Positions 7,278 to 15,079 of a DNA stretch of 64,000 nucleotides are shown piece after piece. The position numbers and the translations under genes are program-made. The notes beneath the pieces were generated by a model. That model had not been told where the DNA came from and did not search any database. It was given only the letters and a program-made list of their open reading frames with translations. Position 1 is the stretch's first letter, and every line of letters starts with the position of its first letter. The DNA lies in the NCBI GenBank assembly GCA_028291615.1, contig JAQGHM010000127.1:1-64000 (forward strand), in the 5' to 3' direction. Source of the stretch: Phycisphaerales bacterium. GTDB taxonomy: Bacteria; Planctomycetota; Phycisphaerae; Tepidisphaerales; Tepidisphaeraceae.

Positions 7278-7859
7278 ATGCCGATTCGAATTGAGCCGTC
7301 CGTGAAGAGTGCCCGAAGCGTTGCGCGGGGGGAGGCGGAGTTGGTGGTGGATGGGGAGCACTTCCAGCGGATCGTGCTGGAAGGAATCTGCACGGCCAAG
7401 GTGAGCGTGGACATCGCGACGGCGGATTTCAAGGCGATGCTGGTGCCGACGGGCGGGCGGGGGCGGCGCGCGGAATCGATCGTGGCGGTGCTGCGCAAGC
7501 TGGCGGACAAGGGGGTGGAGATTCGACTCTTGCACGCGGGGGTGCCGAGTTCGGCGGCGCTGATCGAGCTGAAGAAGGGGCTGCCGGCGAACCTGATCAT
7601 CCGGCGGTGCCCACGGCTGCACGCCAAGACGGTGGTGATTGATGCGCGGTCGATGTACCTGGGGAGCGCGAACCTGACAGGGGCGGGGCTGGGCGCGAAG
7701 GCGGATGGGCGACGGAATTTTGAGTGGGGCGTCTGGACGAAAGCGCCCGCCATGATCGAATCGGTGCTGGATGAATTTAATGCGCTCTGGGTGGGGCAGC
7801 ATTGCGAAGGGTGCAAGCGGCGGGATGTTTGTCCGGTGCCGCTGGAGGAGCCGGGGTAG
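7278..7859 (+). CDS. phospholipase D-like nuclease/phosphodiesterase, single HKD motif
   Basis: A 193-residue protein with one PLD-superfamily motif, LHAKTVVIDARSMYLGSANL (about residues 115-134: His, Lys, Asp, then GSAN). Single-motif members such as Nuc act as homodimers and cleave phosphodiester bonds. Upstream lies the matching beta-strand region VSVDIATADFKAML. The C-terminus has a Cys cluster (CEGCKRRDVC), which could bind a metal and is unusual for the family. There is no signal peptide, so it is probably cytoplasmic. It is divergent from the glycine-zipper lipoprotein gene (82-base gap). Confidence 0.8.
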   Translation: MPIRIEPSVKSARSVARGEAELVVDGEHFQRIVLEGICTAKVSVDIATADFKAMLVPTGGRGRRAESIVAVLRKLADKGVEIRLLHAGVPSSAALIELKKGLPANLIIRRCPRLHAKTVVIDARSMYLGSANLTGAGLGAKADGRRNFEWGVWTKAPAMIESVLDEFNALWVGQHCEGCKRRDVCPVPLEEPG

Positions 7860-8532
7860 GGGCGCGGGGGAAGACGAGGATGGAGGAGGGCGGGCGGGGG
7901 CGAAAGTGGCTTCGTTTCGCGCCGGCGCGCGAGAATGTGGCGCGGTGTGGGTTTTTGTGGCGCGGCGCAGCGAGTTTGGATCTCGGTGGGTTCGTTCTGC
8001 ACGTTTCGTGATGGGAGCGAGAAGAGATGCTCACGCGAGCGGGGGTGGGGTTGGGTGCGCGAGAGCGAGTTGGAGGCTTGCGTGAACATGGTGCCAGGCG
8101 GTGGGTTCGTTTTGCGCATTTTGCATGAGTGGGTGATGGCGCGCGTTGGCAGGGTTTGGCAGGGGATGGCGGATGTTGGCGCGCGTCGGGCCCAATCGCG
8201 GGCGGTTGCGTTGTCGTTGCGCATAGCGAATCCTCCCTGTTACTGGGGGCGGTGCGCGGCTGGGACCTCGTTGGCGCAGCAGGCCGAGAAAAGGTGAGTT
8301 TTTGGGTGAGAAAACGCGGTTAGAAATTTAATTTTCTTCTGGGTGGGGGGTGCGCGCGCAGGTGGTCAATTGGGGCGGGGCTATCCGCTGCTTGTCGTGC
8401 TTACGACGGGGCTCACGGAGGGGCAAGCACGGGCTGCAACAGACCGGCTTAGTTACACGCGAATTGGTAGAATGGGCGTCGGTCAGCGCCGCGGCGTCGG
8501 CCATTGAACCTAGTCTGTTATGCGGGCGCAGG
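7860..8532. other. long intergenic region with a 30-base direct repeat
   Basis: No convincing gene was found here; the open frames lack start signals and have skewed composition. The plus strand is strongly G/T-rich. It contains an imperfect 30-base direct repeat beginning GGTGGGTTCGTT, at 7985-8014 and 8100-8129. The last part (8310-8350) contains a short AT-rich patch that could hold the promoter of the zinc-ribbon gene. Confidence 0.6.
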
Positions 8533-8763
8533 ATGGCGACGGTCGATGAACACGATCGAGCGATGAGGCCGTGCGACGAGTGCGGCAGCGGATTCTTTGT
8601 TGACGCCTCGAAGATGATCGAGCTATGCCCGGAATGTGCTCACCACATTTATGGGTATCCGAACTGCGACCACACGTTCGTCGACGGTCGTTGCTCGCGA
8701 TGTGGGTGGGATGGAACGCAGTCGAAATTCATCCGTGATTTGATCGGCAGGCAAGGGAAGTAG
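8533..8763 (+). CDS. small zinc-ribbon-like protein
   Basis: A 76-residue protein with three Cys pairs: CDECGS, CPECAHH and CSRCGW, plus a single Cys in YPNCDH. The spacing suggests one or two zinc knuckles. The ATG at 8533 is chosen because the upstream extension to 8350 begins with GTG and reads like non-coding sequence. Three bases after the stop begins the next small gene, so the two are co-transcribed. The function is unknown; small zinc ribbons often bind nucleic acid or act as adaptors. Confidence 0.65.
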   Translation: MATVDEHDRAMRPCDECGSGFFVDASKMIELCPECAHHIYGYPNCDHTFVDGRCSRCGWDGTQSKFIRDLIGRQGK

Positions 8764-8766
8764 GCG

Positions 8767-8961
8767 ATGGGAATTATCTTGTTTGTCGTGGTGCCGTTGA
8801 CCGTATTGGCGGCCGGGGTGTACGGGCTGGTCCTGATGGGATCAGCGTTGTTTGCGATGGAGGTGCGCCAGCGGGTTTACCGCGGTGTTGGGGGATTGGT
8901 TTTGGTCGCCTGTTCAGCCGCGTATTTCGCGTACGCGTGGCAGCATGTTTTTGTCGGGTGA
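8767..8961 (+). CDS. small membrane protein, 64 aa
   Basis: This protein is nearly all hydrophobic, with two predicted helices (IILFVVVPLTVLAAGVYGL and GLVLVACSAAYFAYAW) separated by a short basic loop (VRQRVYR). It starts three bases after the zinc-ribbon gene, suggesting translational coupling and a shared role. No family is recognised. Confidence 0.6.
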   Translation: MGIILFVVVPLTVLAAGVYGLVLMGSALFAMEVRQRVYRGVGGLVLVACSAAYFAYAWQHVFVG

Positions 8962-8984
8962 GGTCTTGGAGATTCGCCGGGAGT

Positions 8985-9674
8985 TCAGCGGGGCGGGAGG
9001 GGTGCGGATGGAAGATCGCGCCCGTCGTTTTTCATGAAGCGGATCCTTGTGGGGACGTCGCGGGAGCCTTTTTCGAGCCAGGCTACTACCTGGTAGTCGG
9101 GGGTGGGGCGGGCGGCGTCTTTGTCTACGCCGTAGTAGAGGGATTGGGTGTAGGGGGCGATGTGGAGGTCGATTTTGCCGGTGGGTTTGTCGCTGGCGTC
9201 GCCACGGGTTTCTATGGTGATTGTGCGAGCGTCGGGGGAGACGGCTAGTACGCGGCCCTGGACGTCGGGGCGGTCTTCGCCTTCGCGTTTCATGAGGCGG
9301 ACGCGGGCGGCCTGGTCTTTGGAGCCGTCTTCGAGCCAGACCATGGCCATTTGGCCGGGGGCGGGTTTGGCTTCGCCTTCGGCGACGCCGAAGAAGAGGA
9401 GTTGGGTGCGGTCGGATAGGGTGACGGTGGCGGGTTCCGGGCGGGCGGCGGGTTGGTCACCGGCGGGACGGGGCGGTGGGGCGGTGATCGTGATGGTTCG
9501 GCCGTCGGGGGAGACGGTGGTGACTCGGCCCATGACGTCGGCGCGGCGTTCCTGGGCGGTGGGGGCTGTGCCGCGCGGGTCGGCGGGGCGCGGGGGCTGG
9601 TTTTGGGCGTAGGTGAAGGTGGAGGAGGCGACGAGGGTCAGCAGGGCGAGCAGTTGTTTATGGGCGGCAAGCAT
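8985..9674 (-). CDS. secreted protein with two repeated beta domains (DUF5666-like)
   Basis: A 229-residue protein with a signal peptide (LLALLTLVASSTFTYA, cleavage after Ala about residue 23). It contains two homologous units, each starting with a GRV-(T/L)-(T/A)-VSPD-(G/A)-RTITI element (GRVTTVSPDGRTITITA and GRVLAVSPDARTITIE) and ending with a segment of the type VWLEDGSKDQAARVRLMK. This resembles DUF5666 or similar OB-like export domains. It is probably periplasmic or extracellular; the partner is unknown. The Pro-rich linkers sit at both ends. Confidence 0.75.
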   Translation of the reverse strand: MLAAHKQLLALLTLVASSTFTYAQNQPPRPADPRGTAPTAQERRADVMGRVTTVSPDGRTITITAPPPRPAGDQPAARPEPATVTLSDRTQLLFFGVAEGEAKPAPGQMAMVWLEDGSKDQAARVRLMKREGEDRPDVQGRVLAVSPDARTITIETRGDASDKPTGKIDLHIAPYTQSLYYGVDKDAARPTPDYQVVAWLEKGSRDVPTRIRFMKNDGRDLPSAPLPPR

Positions 9675-9728
9675 GGCGCGAGTTCCTTTCGGGGAAGCAT
9701 GATTCTAGACAGGCGCGCGGGGGCGGGG

Positions 9729-9947
9729 TTAGTGCAAAGGGGGATTGATATCGGACTCAGCTTTGGGGTGATCTCCGGGTTTCTGGATGAGGTTGATGAC
9801 GGCGAGGATGACGATCAGGGCGGCGATGATGAGCCAGAAGATGTTGTCGGCGGTGATGCCGCCGGCGCGTTTCCATTCGAAATAGATCAGGGCGACGCCG
9901 GCGAGGAGGGCGAGAATGGACCAGAATTTTCGCAAGAAGGTTTTCAA
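9729..9947 (-). CDS. small two-helix membrane protein
   Basis: A 72-residue protein with two helices (FWSILALLAGVALIYFEW and IFWLIIAALIVILAVINLI) and a polar tail. The TTG at 9947 is taken as the start because the open frame further upstream to 10091 runs through a dispersed repeat at 10010-10046 and is Arg-rich. No good ribosome-binding site is visible, so the start is uncertain. No family is recognised. Confidence 0.5.
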   Translation of the reverse strand: MKTFLRKFWSILALLAGVALIYFEWKRAGGITADNIFWLIIAALIVILAVINLIQKPGDHPKAESDINPPLH

Positions 9948-10009
9948 GGTGGTGTGGCGAATCGTAGGTGGGAAGGTCCGGAAAGCGAAATCGAGATGCC
10001 AAAGTTGGG

Positions 10010-10046
10010 ATCCGGGTCGTCGCTTGATGCTCCGAACCCGGCGTGG
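10010..10046. repeat. 37-base dispersed repeat, copy 1
   Basis: A sequence starting ATCCGGGTCGTCGCTT and ending GAACCCGGCGTGG. A close copy occurs at 45265-45301 in the same orientation. The ends CCGGGT/ACCCGG can pair, so it is REP-like. Confidence 0.6.
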
Positions 10047-10288
10047 TGGGGTTATCCGGTGGCGTAATCGGACCTGACGAGCGGGGGCCATGTTTGCCTG
10101 GGTGGTGCAGGCGTTAGGGGTTACGCGTCTTCACAGGGTAGGGGGTCGAAAACTCGTCATTTGACAGAAAATCCGGCGACACGCACTGGCCGGTATATTC
10201 GATGTCTATACCAGTCAAACGCCCCCAACGTGGGGGACAGCCGTGTGCCTGGTCGTATACCGGGCGATTTCCTGCAGAGGAGCGCCAA

Positions 10289-11164
10289 ATGCGCGATGTA
10301 AAGCGATGGTTAAGCGTGGCCGCGTTCGGTGTCAGCGTGGGGCTGACCGGGTGCGTGTCGTCAAGCCAGTTCAAAAAGGTGGAGGCTGAACGGAATCAGC
10401 TTCGCAACGAAATTCAGTCGGCGCGGGCCGAAGCGGACGAGTTCCGGAACCAGCTCGGGGCGGTTTCGGAAGCGACCCAGGGGAAGGACGAACAGATCAC
10501 GGCGCTCTCTTCGGAGAAGAGCGAGCTGCAGGCGCAGCTTGACGAGATCAACAAGCAGTACGCCGAGGCGCTGGAGCGCGCTTCGAACCCCCTGCCCAAG
10601 GCGTTGTCGAACGAGTTGTCGGAGTTTGCTTCGAAGAACTCTGACGTGCTCGATTTCGACGCGAGCCGCGGGATGGTGAAGTTCAAGAGCGACGTGTCGT
10701 TCGCCGCGGGCAGCATCGAGCTGACCCCCAAGGCGAAGGCGGCGATCACGCACCTGTCGAAGATCCTGAACGACCAGGGCGTGAAGGGCTATGAGCTGAT
10801 GATCGCCGGGCACACGGATGCGATGCCGGTGCAGCGCGCGGCGACGATCAAGCAGGGACATCTGGACAACTGGTACCTGTCGGCGCACCGCGCGATTTCC
10901 GTTGGCAAGTGCCTGCAGAAGTGCGACGTGAGCGCGAGCCGCCTGGCGATGGTTGGCTATGCCGATCAGCGTCCGCAGGCGAGCAACGCGACGGAAGACG
11001 GCCGGGCGAAGAACCGCCGGGTCGAGCTGATCATCCTCCCGACCAAGGCCCAGGCGGCTTCGGCGGAATGGATGAGCACCGGTCGGCACACGGCTAAGAA
11101 AGCCACCCCGGCGCAGCATGACGCTACGGCCCACACGGACGGTGGGTCGGCTCTGAATAAATAG
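10289..11164 (+). CDS. OmpA-family lipoprotein, peptidoglycan-associated
   Basis: A 291-residue lipoprotein. The ATG at 10289 follows GAGGAG by seven bases, and the signal MRDVKRWLSVAAFGVSVGLTG ends before Cys22 (LTGC), an in-frame upstream extension being rejected. Residues about 30-105 form a coiled coil (repeated E/Q/L heptads such as KDEQITALSSEKSELQAQLD). The C-terminal OmpA domain (about 125-255) shows SVEL-type and peptidoglycan-binding elements: IAGHTDAMPV, LSAHRAISVGKCL and RLAMVGYADQRP, ending with GRAKNRRVELII. It anchors the envelope to peptidoglycan. A Thr/His-rich tail follows. It starts an apparent operon with the SPOR-type and PilZ-like genes. Confidence 0.9.
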   Translation: MRDVKRWLSVAAFGVSVGLTGCVSSSQFKKVEAERNQLRNEIQSARAEADEFRNQLGAVSEATQGKDEQITALSSEKSELQAQLDEINKQYAEALERASNPLPKALSNELSEFASKNSDVLDFDASRGMVKFKSDVSFAAGSIELTPKAKAAITHLSKILNDQGVKGYELMIAGHTDAMPVQRAATIKQGHLDNWYLSAHRAISVGKCLQKCDVSASRLAMVGYADQRPQASNATEDGRAKNRRVELIILPTKAQAASAEWMSTGRHTAKKATPAQHDATAHTDGGSALNK

Positions 11165-11192
11165 GGCGGCAAAGGCGAGGCAATACGGGCCT

Positions 11193-11218
11193 GCCCCGCC
11201 GGTGGAAACCGGCGGGGC
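11193..11218. terminator. strong GC hairpin between OmpA-like and SPOR-type genes
   Basis: A perfect 11-base stem (11193-11203 with 11208-11218) and GGAA loop lie 28 bases after the OmpA-like gene. There is no T-run after it, so it may be an attenuator or mRNA-stabilising element rather than a full terminator. Confidence 0.5.
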
Positions 11219-11286
11219 GACCCGGGGGCCTGAAGAGAATTACAAGGACAGTCAGGACAGTGTCAGCAGGGAATGGAGAGTGGATC

Positions 11287-12105
11287 ATGAGCGAGAAGAA
11301 ATACGAAATGGCTCCGGGCGCCGCGAAGACAGCGCCCAAGAGCGAGACGGACGCGCAGATCACTGCGGCGGCGACCACCGCCGGGCCGGCGAAGGATTCG
11401 AAGGGCCCGGGGCGGTTTGGGATGAAGGTTGGCATGGACCATCCGAACCGCGAACTGTACGTGTCTACGACCCGCGCGGTGGCGGGTGTGAGCGTGGCAT
11501 CGTTCTGCGGGTTGTTGATCGGCGTGGTGGCGCTATCGCGCAACGCGTCGCACAGCGGGCCGCAATCGGCGAAGGCGTCGGAGACGCATCCGAGCATCGT
11601 GTCGCCGGCGGATCGCGACCCGTCGCCGGTGAAGCATGTGGTGGCAACGCCCGCGGCGAAAGTGGCGACGCCCAAGCCGGTGCAGGTGGTGGTGAGCACG
11701 CCGACGAAGCCTGCGCCGCTGGTGACCTCGACGCCGGTGCGGACACCGGCCGCGGTTGCTCCGACGACGGCGCCGACGACGCCGATGGTTGCGACCGGAG
11801 CGCCGGTGGCGATCGAGACCAAGGCCCCGGAGGGGCGGATCATCGGTCAGACGTACTTCGTGTTCGGCAGCTTTCCGAAGGCTTCGGAAGCGAAGCGGGC
11901 AGCGGCTCGCCTGGCGGAGCACGGGGTGACGTGCACGGTGGAGCAGAGCCTACCGGGCTGGACGCGCAAAGGATGGTACAGCGTGGTCAGCGTGAAGGGG
12001 TTCAGCAGCAGCAAGGATGCGAGCTATCAGACGGAAATGAAGTCGCTTCAGGCGAAGGAGCTTGAACCGCACGGATATACGTGGCGCGCTGTTAAGGGCG
12101 CTTGA
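11287..12105 (+). CDS. SPOR-like domain membrane protein
   Basis: A 272-residue protein. The ATG at 11287 is preceded by GGAGAG; an in-frame ATG at 11260 has none. A cytoplasmic N-terminus (about 60 residues) is followed by one membrane helix (VSVASFCGLLIGVVALS, about 70-86), a Pro/Thr/Val-rich linker (about 95-185), and a C-terminal SPOR-like domain (IIGQTYFVFGSFPKASEAKR to YSVVSVKGFSSSKDA). SPOR domains bind denuded peptidoglycan glycans at division sites. With the adjacent OmpA-like lipoprotein this suggests a wall-linked envelope operon. A heptad repeat begins five bases after the stop. Confidence 0.75.
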   Translation: MSEKKYEMAPGAAKTAPKSETDAQITAAATTAGPAKDSKGPGRFGMKVGMDHPNRELYVSTTRAVAGVSVASFCGLLIGVVALSRNASHSGPQSAKASETHPSIVSPADRDPSPVKHVVATPAAKVATPKPVQVVVSTPTKPAPLVTSTPVRTPAAVAPTTAPTTPMVATGAPVAIETKAPEGRIIGQTYFVFGSFPKASEAKRAAARLAEHGVTCTVEQSLPGWTRKGWYSVVSVKGFSSSKDASYQTEMKSLQAKELEPHGYTWRAVKGA

Positions 12106-12109
12106 GTGA

Positions 12110-12151
12110 AACCAGAAGTCAGAAACCAGAAATCAGAAGTCAGAACTTAGA
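12110..12151 (+). repeat. heptanucleotide tandem repeat, locus A
   Basis: Six 7-base units in exact phase: AACCAGA, AGTCAGA, AACCAGA, AATCAGA, AGTCAGA, ACTTAGA. They begin five bases after the stop of the SPOR-type gene. One of seven such loci in the window. Confidence 0.85.
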
Positions 12152-12203
12152 GTCGGAAACTTAAACCCGCCCCGATTGGGGCACAAGAAAGAGAAGCATT
12201 CAC

Positions 12204-12692
12204 ATGGCACAGAACAATCTTCATGACGTGTTTGACGAGATCATCAACAGCGGCAGCAACGGTGGTGGGACCGCGGTGGCGACGCCCCCCAAGCGCATGG
12301 CGCCGACGGGCAAGGAATCGACCAAGCTGACGGCGCCGGGGACCGCGCCGGTCGGGCCGCGGCTGGCGGGGGCGAACGCCTGCCAGTCGGGTCGGGCGGA
12401 CAAGAGCCACATGCTGACGAACAACCGTCGGACGAGCCTGAAGGGTTCGTTCCTGACGCAGGCGACGCTGAGCGAAGTGGGCATTGATACGGATACGAAG
12501 GATCAGTTGAAGATCTCGGATCTGGTGCTGACGGGGCTGCGGTTTTTGTCGCCGGTGCCGCTACGGCCGGGCACGATCAAGCAGTTGCGCACGACGGGCG
12601 GGGACGATGCGAAGCTGTCGTCGGCGGTTCGGGTGGTTTCTACGAAGGTCCGCGCGGATGGGCAGTTTGACGTTAGCGCGGAGTTTTATTGA
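12204..12692 (+). CDS. PilZ-like domain protein
   Basis: A 162-residue soluble protein. Residues 1-65 are a low-complexity linker. The C-terminal 90 residues look PilZ-like: a basic NNRRTSLKG element is followed by ISDLVLTGLRFLSPVPLRPG and a final strand pair (VRVVSTKVRADGQFDVSAEF). PilZ proteins bind cyclic-di-GMP through RxxxR and (D/N)xSxxG; here the second motif appears as DLVLTG, so ligand binding is doubtful. It is the last gene before a strong terminator and follows the OmpA-like and SPOR-type genes, so it may link the envelope operon to signalling. Confidence 0.6.
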   Translation: MAQNNLHDVFDEIINSGSNGGGTAVATPPKRMAPTGKESTKLTAPGTAPVGPRLAGANACQSGRADKSHMLTNNRRTSLKGSFLTQATLSEVGIDTDTKDQLKISDLVLTGLRFLSPVPLRPGTIKQLRTTGGDDAKLSSAVRVVSTKVRADGQFDVSAEFY

Positions 12693-12721
12693 ATTCGAGT
12701 AGTCAGTAGAAATGACTTGAG

Positions 12722-12752
12722 AGCCCCGGGAATGATTCCCGGGGCTTTTTTA
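12722..12752 (+). terminator. rho-independent terminator
   Basis: A perfect 11-base stem (12722-12732 with 12736-12746), 3-base loop and a T-run (TTTTTT) directly after it. It ends the OmpA-like/SPOR/PilZ operon. Confidence 0.92.
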
Positions 12753-12784
12753 CGTTTGGGGATGGCGCGCCCATCCTCGGGGGG

Positions 12785-12813
12785 ACTCGGTCACTAAAGT
12801 GACCGAGCCTCGT
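12785..12813 (+). repeat. REP palindrome of the tyrosine transposase, left copy
   Basis: The 29-base element contains the palindrome CGGTCACTAAAGTGACCG and the tail AGCCTCGT. The same 29 bases with two changes are found at 13450-13478, flanking the transposase gene as direct repeats. Confidence 0.85.
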
Positions 12814-12827
12814 GAAGGTGTCAGGGC

Positions 12828-12850
12828 CTAGTCACTTTAGTGACTTGGTC
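12828..12850 (-). repeat. REP palindrome, inverted copy just before the transposase gene
   Basis: Contains GTCACTTTAGTGAC followed by TTGGTC; read on the minus strand this is the same palindrome as at 12785 (GACCAAGTCACTAAAGTGAC). With the left copy it forms an inverted REP pair of the BIME kind. Confidence 0.8.
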
Positions 12851-12852
12851 TT

Positions 12853-13467
12853 ATGCTTTTGGTCATGGCGTGGACTCGTAAGAGTCGTCCTTCGCAAAAG
12901 CGCATTTACGAGGGGCGTCACCGGTTTGAGCACTGGTATCGTGACAACCAGGTCTACTTCATCACGTCTCGGTGTCGTGATGGGCGCGCGATGTTCAATT
13001 CTGACGAGGCGATGAGAATCTTCTGGGATCGTTTCGACCACTATACACAGGCGCATGGGTTTACCCCATGGGTGACGACGCTTCTGAATAATCATTACCA
13101 CACGCTGGGGTACCTTCGCGTGGGGGATGAACTGGGACCGATGATGCGGAAGATTCATGGGTCGGTCGCGAAGCTTGTGAATGATCTGCATGAGGTTCGT
13201 CTCGTGCCTTTTTGGGTGGATCGGGGGCAGAAGGATTATTTCGATGGGTGCATTCGAGACGAAAAGCAGTGTCGTCGCGCTTATCGGTATACGCTGACAC
13301 AGGCGGTGCGTCATGGATTGCGGAGGGATTGGCGCGAGTACCCGCATACGCGGATGAACGTGGAACTGGAGCGCGGAGTGACGCGGGCGCTGGAGCTTAA
13401 GGCATTTTTGGGCGGGGTGCCTTATCGACAGGTATTTGCGCGGGAAAGAACTCGGTCACTGAAGTGA
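12853..13467 (+). mobile_element. REP-associated tyrosine transposase (RAYT, Y1/IS200-like)
   Basis: A 204-residue HUH/Y1 single-strand transposase. The HUH-like motif is LLNNHYHTLGYL (about residue 80; the usual form is PNHxHxL), and the catalytic Tyr probably lies in RAYRYTLTQAVRHGL (about 138-152). Family members nick at REP palindromes and are thought to spread them as domesticated elements. Copies of one palindrome lie on both sides (12785, 12828, 13450), and the right copy overlaps the stop codon of this gene. ATG 12853 is used; ATG 12865 is also possible. The element has landed between a terminator and the 3' end of guaA. It looks intact. Confidence 0.88.
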
Positions 13468-13478
13468 CCAAGCCTCGT
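13450..13478 (+). repeat. REP palindrome, right copy
   Basis: The 29-base element differs from that at 12785 at two positions. It overlaps the last codons and stop of the transposase gene (TGA 13465-13467) and touches the guaA stop codon at 13478-13480. Confidence 0.85.
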
Positions 13479-15022
13479 CATTCCCATTCGATCGTCGCGG
13501 GGGGTTTGCTACTGATGTCGTAGACGACTCGGTTGACCCCGCGCACCTCGTTGATGATTCGGTTGCTCATCGTCGCGAGGACGTCGAAGGGGATTCTTGC
13601 CCAGTCGGCGGTCATGAAGTCTTGACTCTCTACGGCGCGGATGGCGACTACGGATTCATATGAGCGGGAGTCGCCCATGACGCCTACGGTGCCGATGGGG
13701 AGCAGCACGGCGAAGACCTGGGCGGTTTTTCTGTATAGGTTGTGGGTGACCAGTTCTTCCAGGACGATCTCGTCGGCATCTCTGAGGACTCTAAGTTTTT
13801 CTGGGGTTACGTCGCCTATGACTCTTACTGCGAGGCCTGGGCCGGGGAAGGGGTGACGCCAGACGAGGTTTTCCGGGAGGCCTAAGGTTTCGCCGACCCT
13901 TCTTACTTCGTCCTTGAAGAGTTCTCGAAGCGGTTCGACCAGCTCGAAGCCTAGTTGCTCGGGGAGGCCGCCTACGTTGTGGTGGAGCTTGATGTTGGCG
14001 GCGGTGCCGGCGTAGCCGTGGCCGGATTCGATGACGTCGGGGTAGAGCGTGCCTTGGGCGAGGAATTTTGCGCCTGCGATGGATTCGGCTTCGCGCTTGA
14101 AGGCTTCTATGAATTCCTTGCCGATGATCTTGCGCTTTTCCTGAGGGTCGGAGACGCCTTTCAAGTTGGAGAGGAATTGCTCGGTGGCGTCGTTGACGAT
14201 CAGGTTGATCTTGAAGTGCTGACGGAAGGTGGCCTCGACGAGGTCGCGCTCGTTTTTCCGGAGCAGGCCGTTGTCTACGAAGATGCAGACTAGCTGCTCG
14301 CCGATTGCTTTGTGAAGGAGCGCGGCGGTGACGGAGGAATCGACGCCGCCCGAGAGGCCGCAGATGACTTTGGCGGTGCCGACCTGTTGGCGGATGCGGG
14401 CGACGGTTTGCTCGATGAAGCTTTCCATCGTCCAGGCGCCGGCGCACTTGCAGATTTCGTAGAGGAAGTTCTGGAAGATCTGTTCGCCGCGCGGGGTGTG
14501 GGTGACCTCGGGGTGGAACTGGACGCCGTAGAAGAGGCCGGATTTGTGGCGGGCGGCGGCGTAGGGGCAGGTGCTGGTGGTGGCGATGGCTTCGAACTCG
14601 GGCGGAAGGTCGCAGATCTGGTCGCCGTGGCTCATCCAGACGGTGGTGTCGTTGGGCATGCCCTTGAGGAGGGGATCGGCCTTGGAGACGTGGAGCTTGG
14701 CGCGGCCGTACTCGCGGGCCTTGGCCGGTTTGACCTGTCCGCCGAGGATTTGCGCGCCGAGCTGCATGCCGTAGCAGATGCCGAGGATGGGGACGCCCAA
14801 GTCGAAGATCTTCGGGTCGCACTTGGGCGCGCCCGCATCGTAAACGGAGGAGGGGCCGCCGGAGAGGATGATGCCTTTGGGGTTGAGCTTTTTGAGATCG
14901 GCGGCGGAGATGTCGGGGCGGACGAGCTCGGAGTAGACGCCTTTTTCGCGAACGCGGCGGGCGATGAGCTGGGCGTATTGGGACCCAAAATCGAGGATCG
15001 GAATGACTTCGTCGTGCTGCAT
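13478..15022 (-). CDS. guaA: GMP synthase (glutamine-hydrolysing)
   Basis: Converts XMP to GMP with glutamine and ATP, the last step of guanine nucleotide synthesis. The 514 residues match the normal length. The N-terminal amidotransferase domain has [16 protein letters not shown], the catalytic Cys in LGICYGMQL (about residue 85) and the HPEVTHT His/Glu. The ATP-pyrophosphatase domain carries the P-loop [10 protein letters not shown]. The C-terminal dimerisation domain ends [18 protein letters not shown]. The start ATG 15022 gives the standard N-terminus; in-frame codons upstream are rejected. It is a single gene, convergent with the transposase. Confidence 0.97.
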   Translation of the reverse strand: MQHDEVIPILDFGSQYAQLIARRVREKGVYSELVRPDISAADLKKLNPKGIILSGGPSSVYDAGAPKCDPKIFDLGVPILGICYGMQLGAQILGGQVKPAKAREYGRAKLHVSKADPLLKGMPNDTTVWMSHGDQICDLPPEFEAIATTSTCPYAAARHKSGLFYGVQFHPEVTHTPRGEQIFQNFLYEICKCAGAWTMESFIEQTVARIRQQVGTAKVICGLSGGVDSSVTAALLHKAIGEQLVCIFVDNGLLRKNERDLVEATFRQHFKINLIVNDATEQFLSNLKGVSDPQEKRKIIGKEFIEAFKREAESIAGAKFLAQGTLYPDVIESGHGYAGTAANIKLHHNVGGLPEQLGFELVEPLRELFKDEVRRVGETLGLPENLVWRHPFPGPGLAVRVIGDVTPEKLRVLRDADEIVLEELVTHNLYRKTAQVFAVLLPIGTVGVMGDSRSYESVVAIRAVESQDFMTADWARIPFDVLATMSNRIINEVRGVNRVVYDISSKPPATIEWE

Positions 15023-15079
15023 CCGGATTTGATAGCGGATTGGGGGTGACAAATCAATCGGCGGGACGCGATGGCGAAC

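Noticed and set aside
7196-8224. N-terminal extension of the glycine-zipper lipoprotein to 551 residues
   Set aside because: The extension is antisense to the PLD-like gene, Arg/Pro/Ser-rich and would bury the lipoprotein signal; ATG 7195 fits the lipobox.
10161-10199. TTGACA at 10161 with TATATT at 10194 as a promoter for the OmpA-like gene
   Set aside because: The spacer would be 27 bases, too long for a sigma70 promoter; one of the boxes may be real, but the pair is not.
11202-12065. A 287-residue frame overlapping the SPOR-type gene
   Set aside because: It is Gly/Glu/Ala/Asp-rich and lacks a start signal, while the other frame has a membrane helix and a SPOR-like domain.
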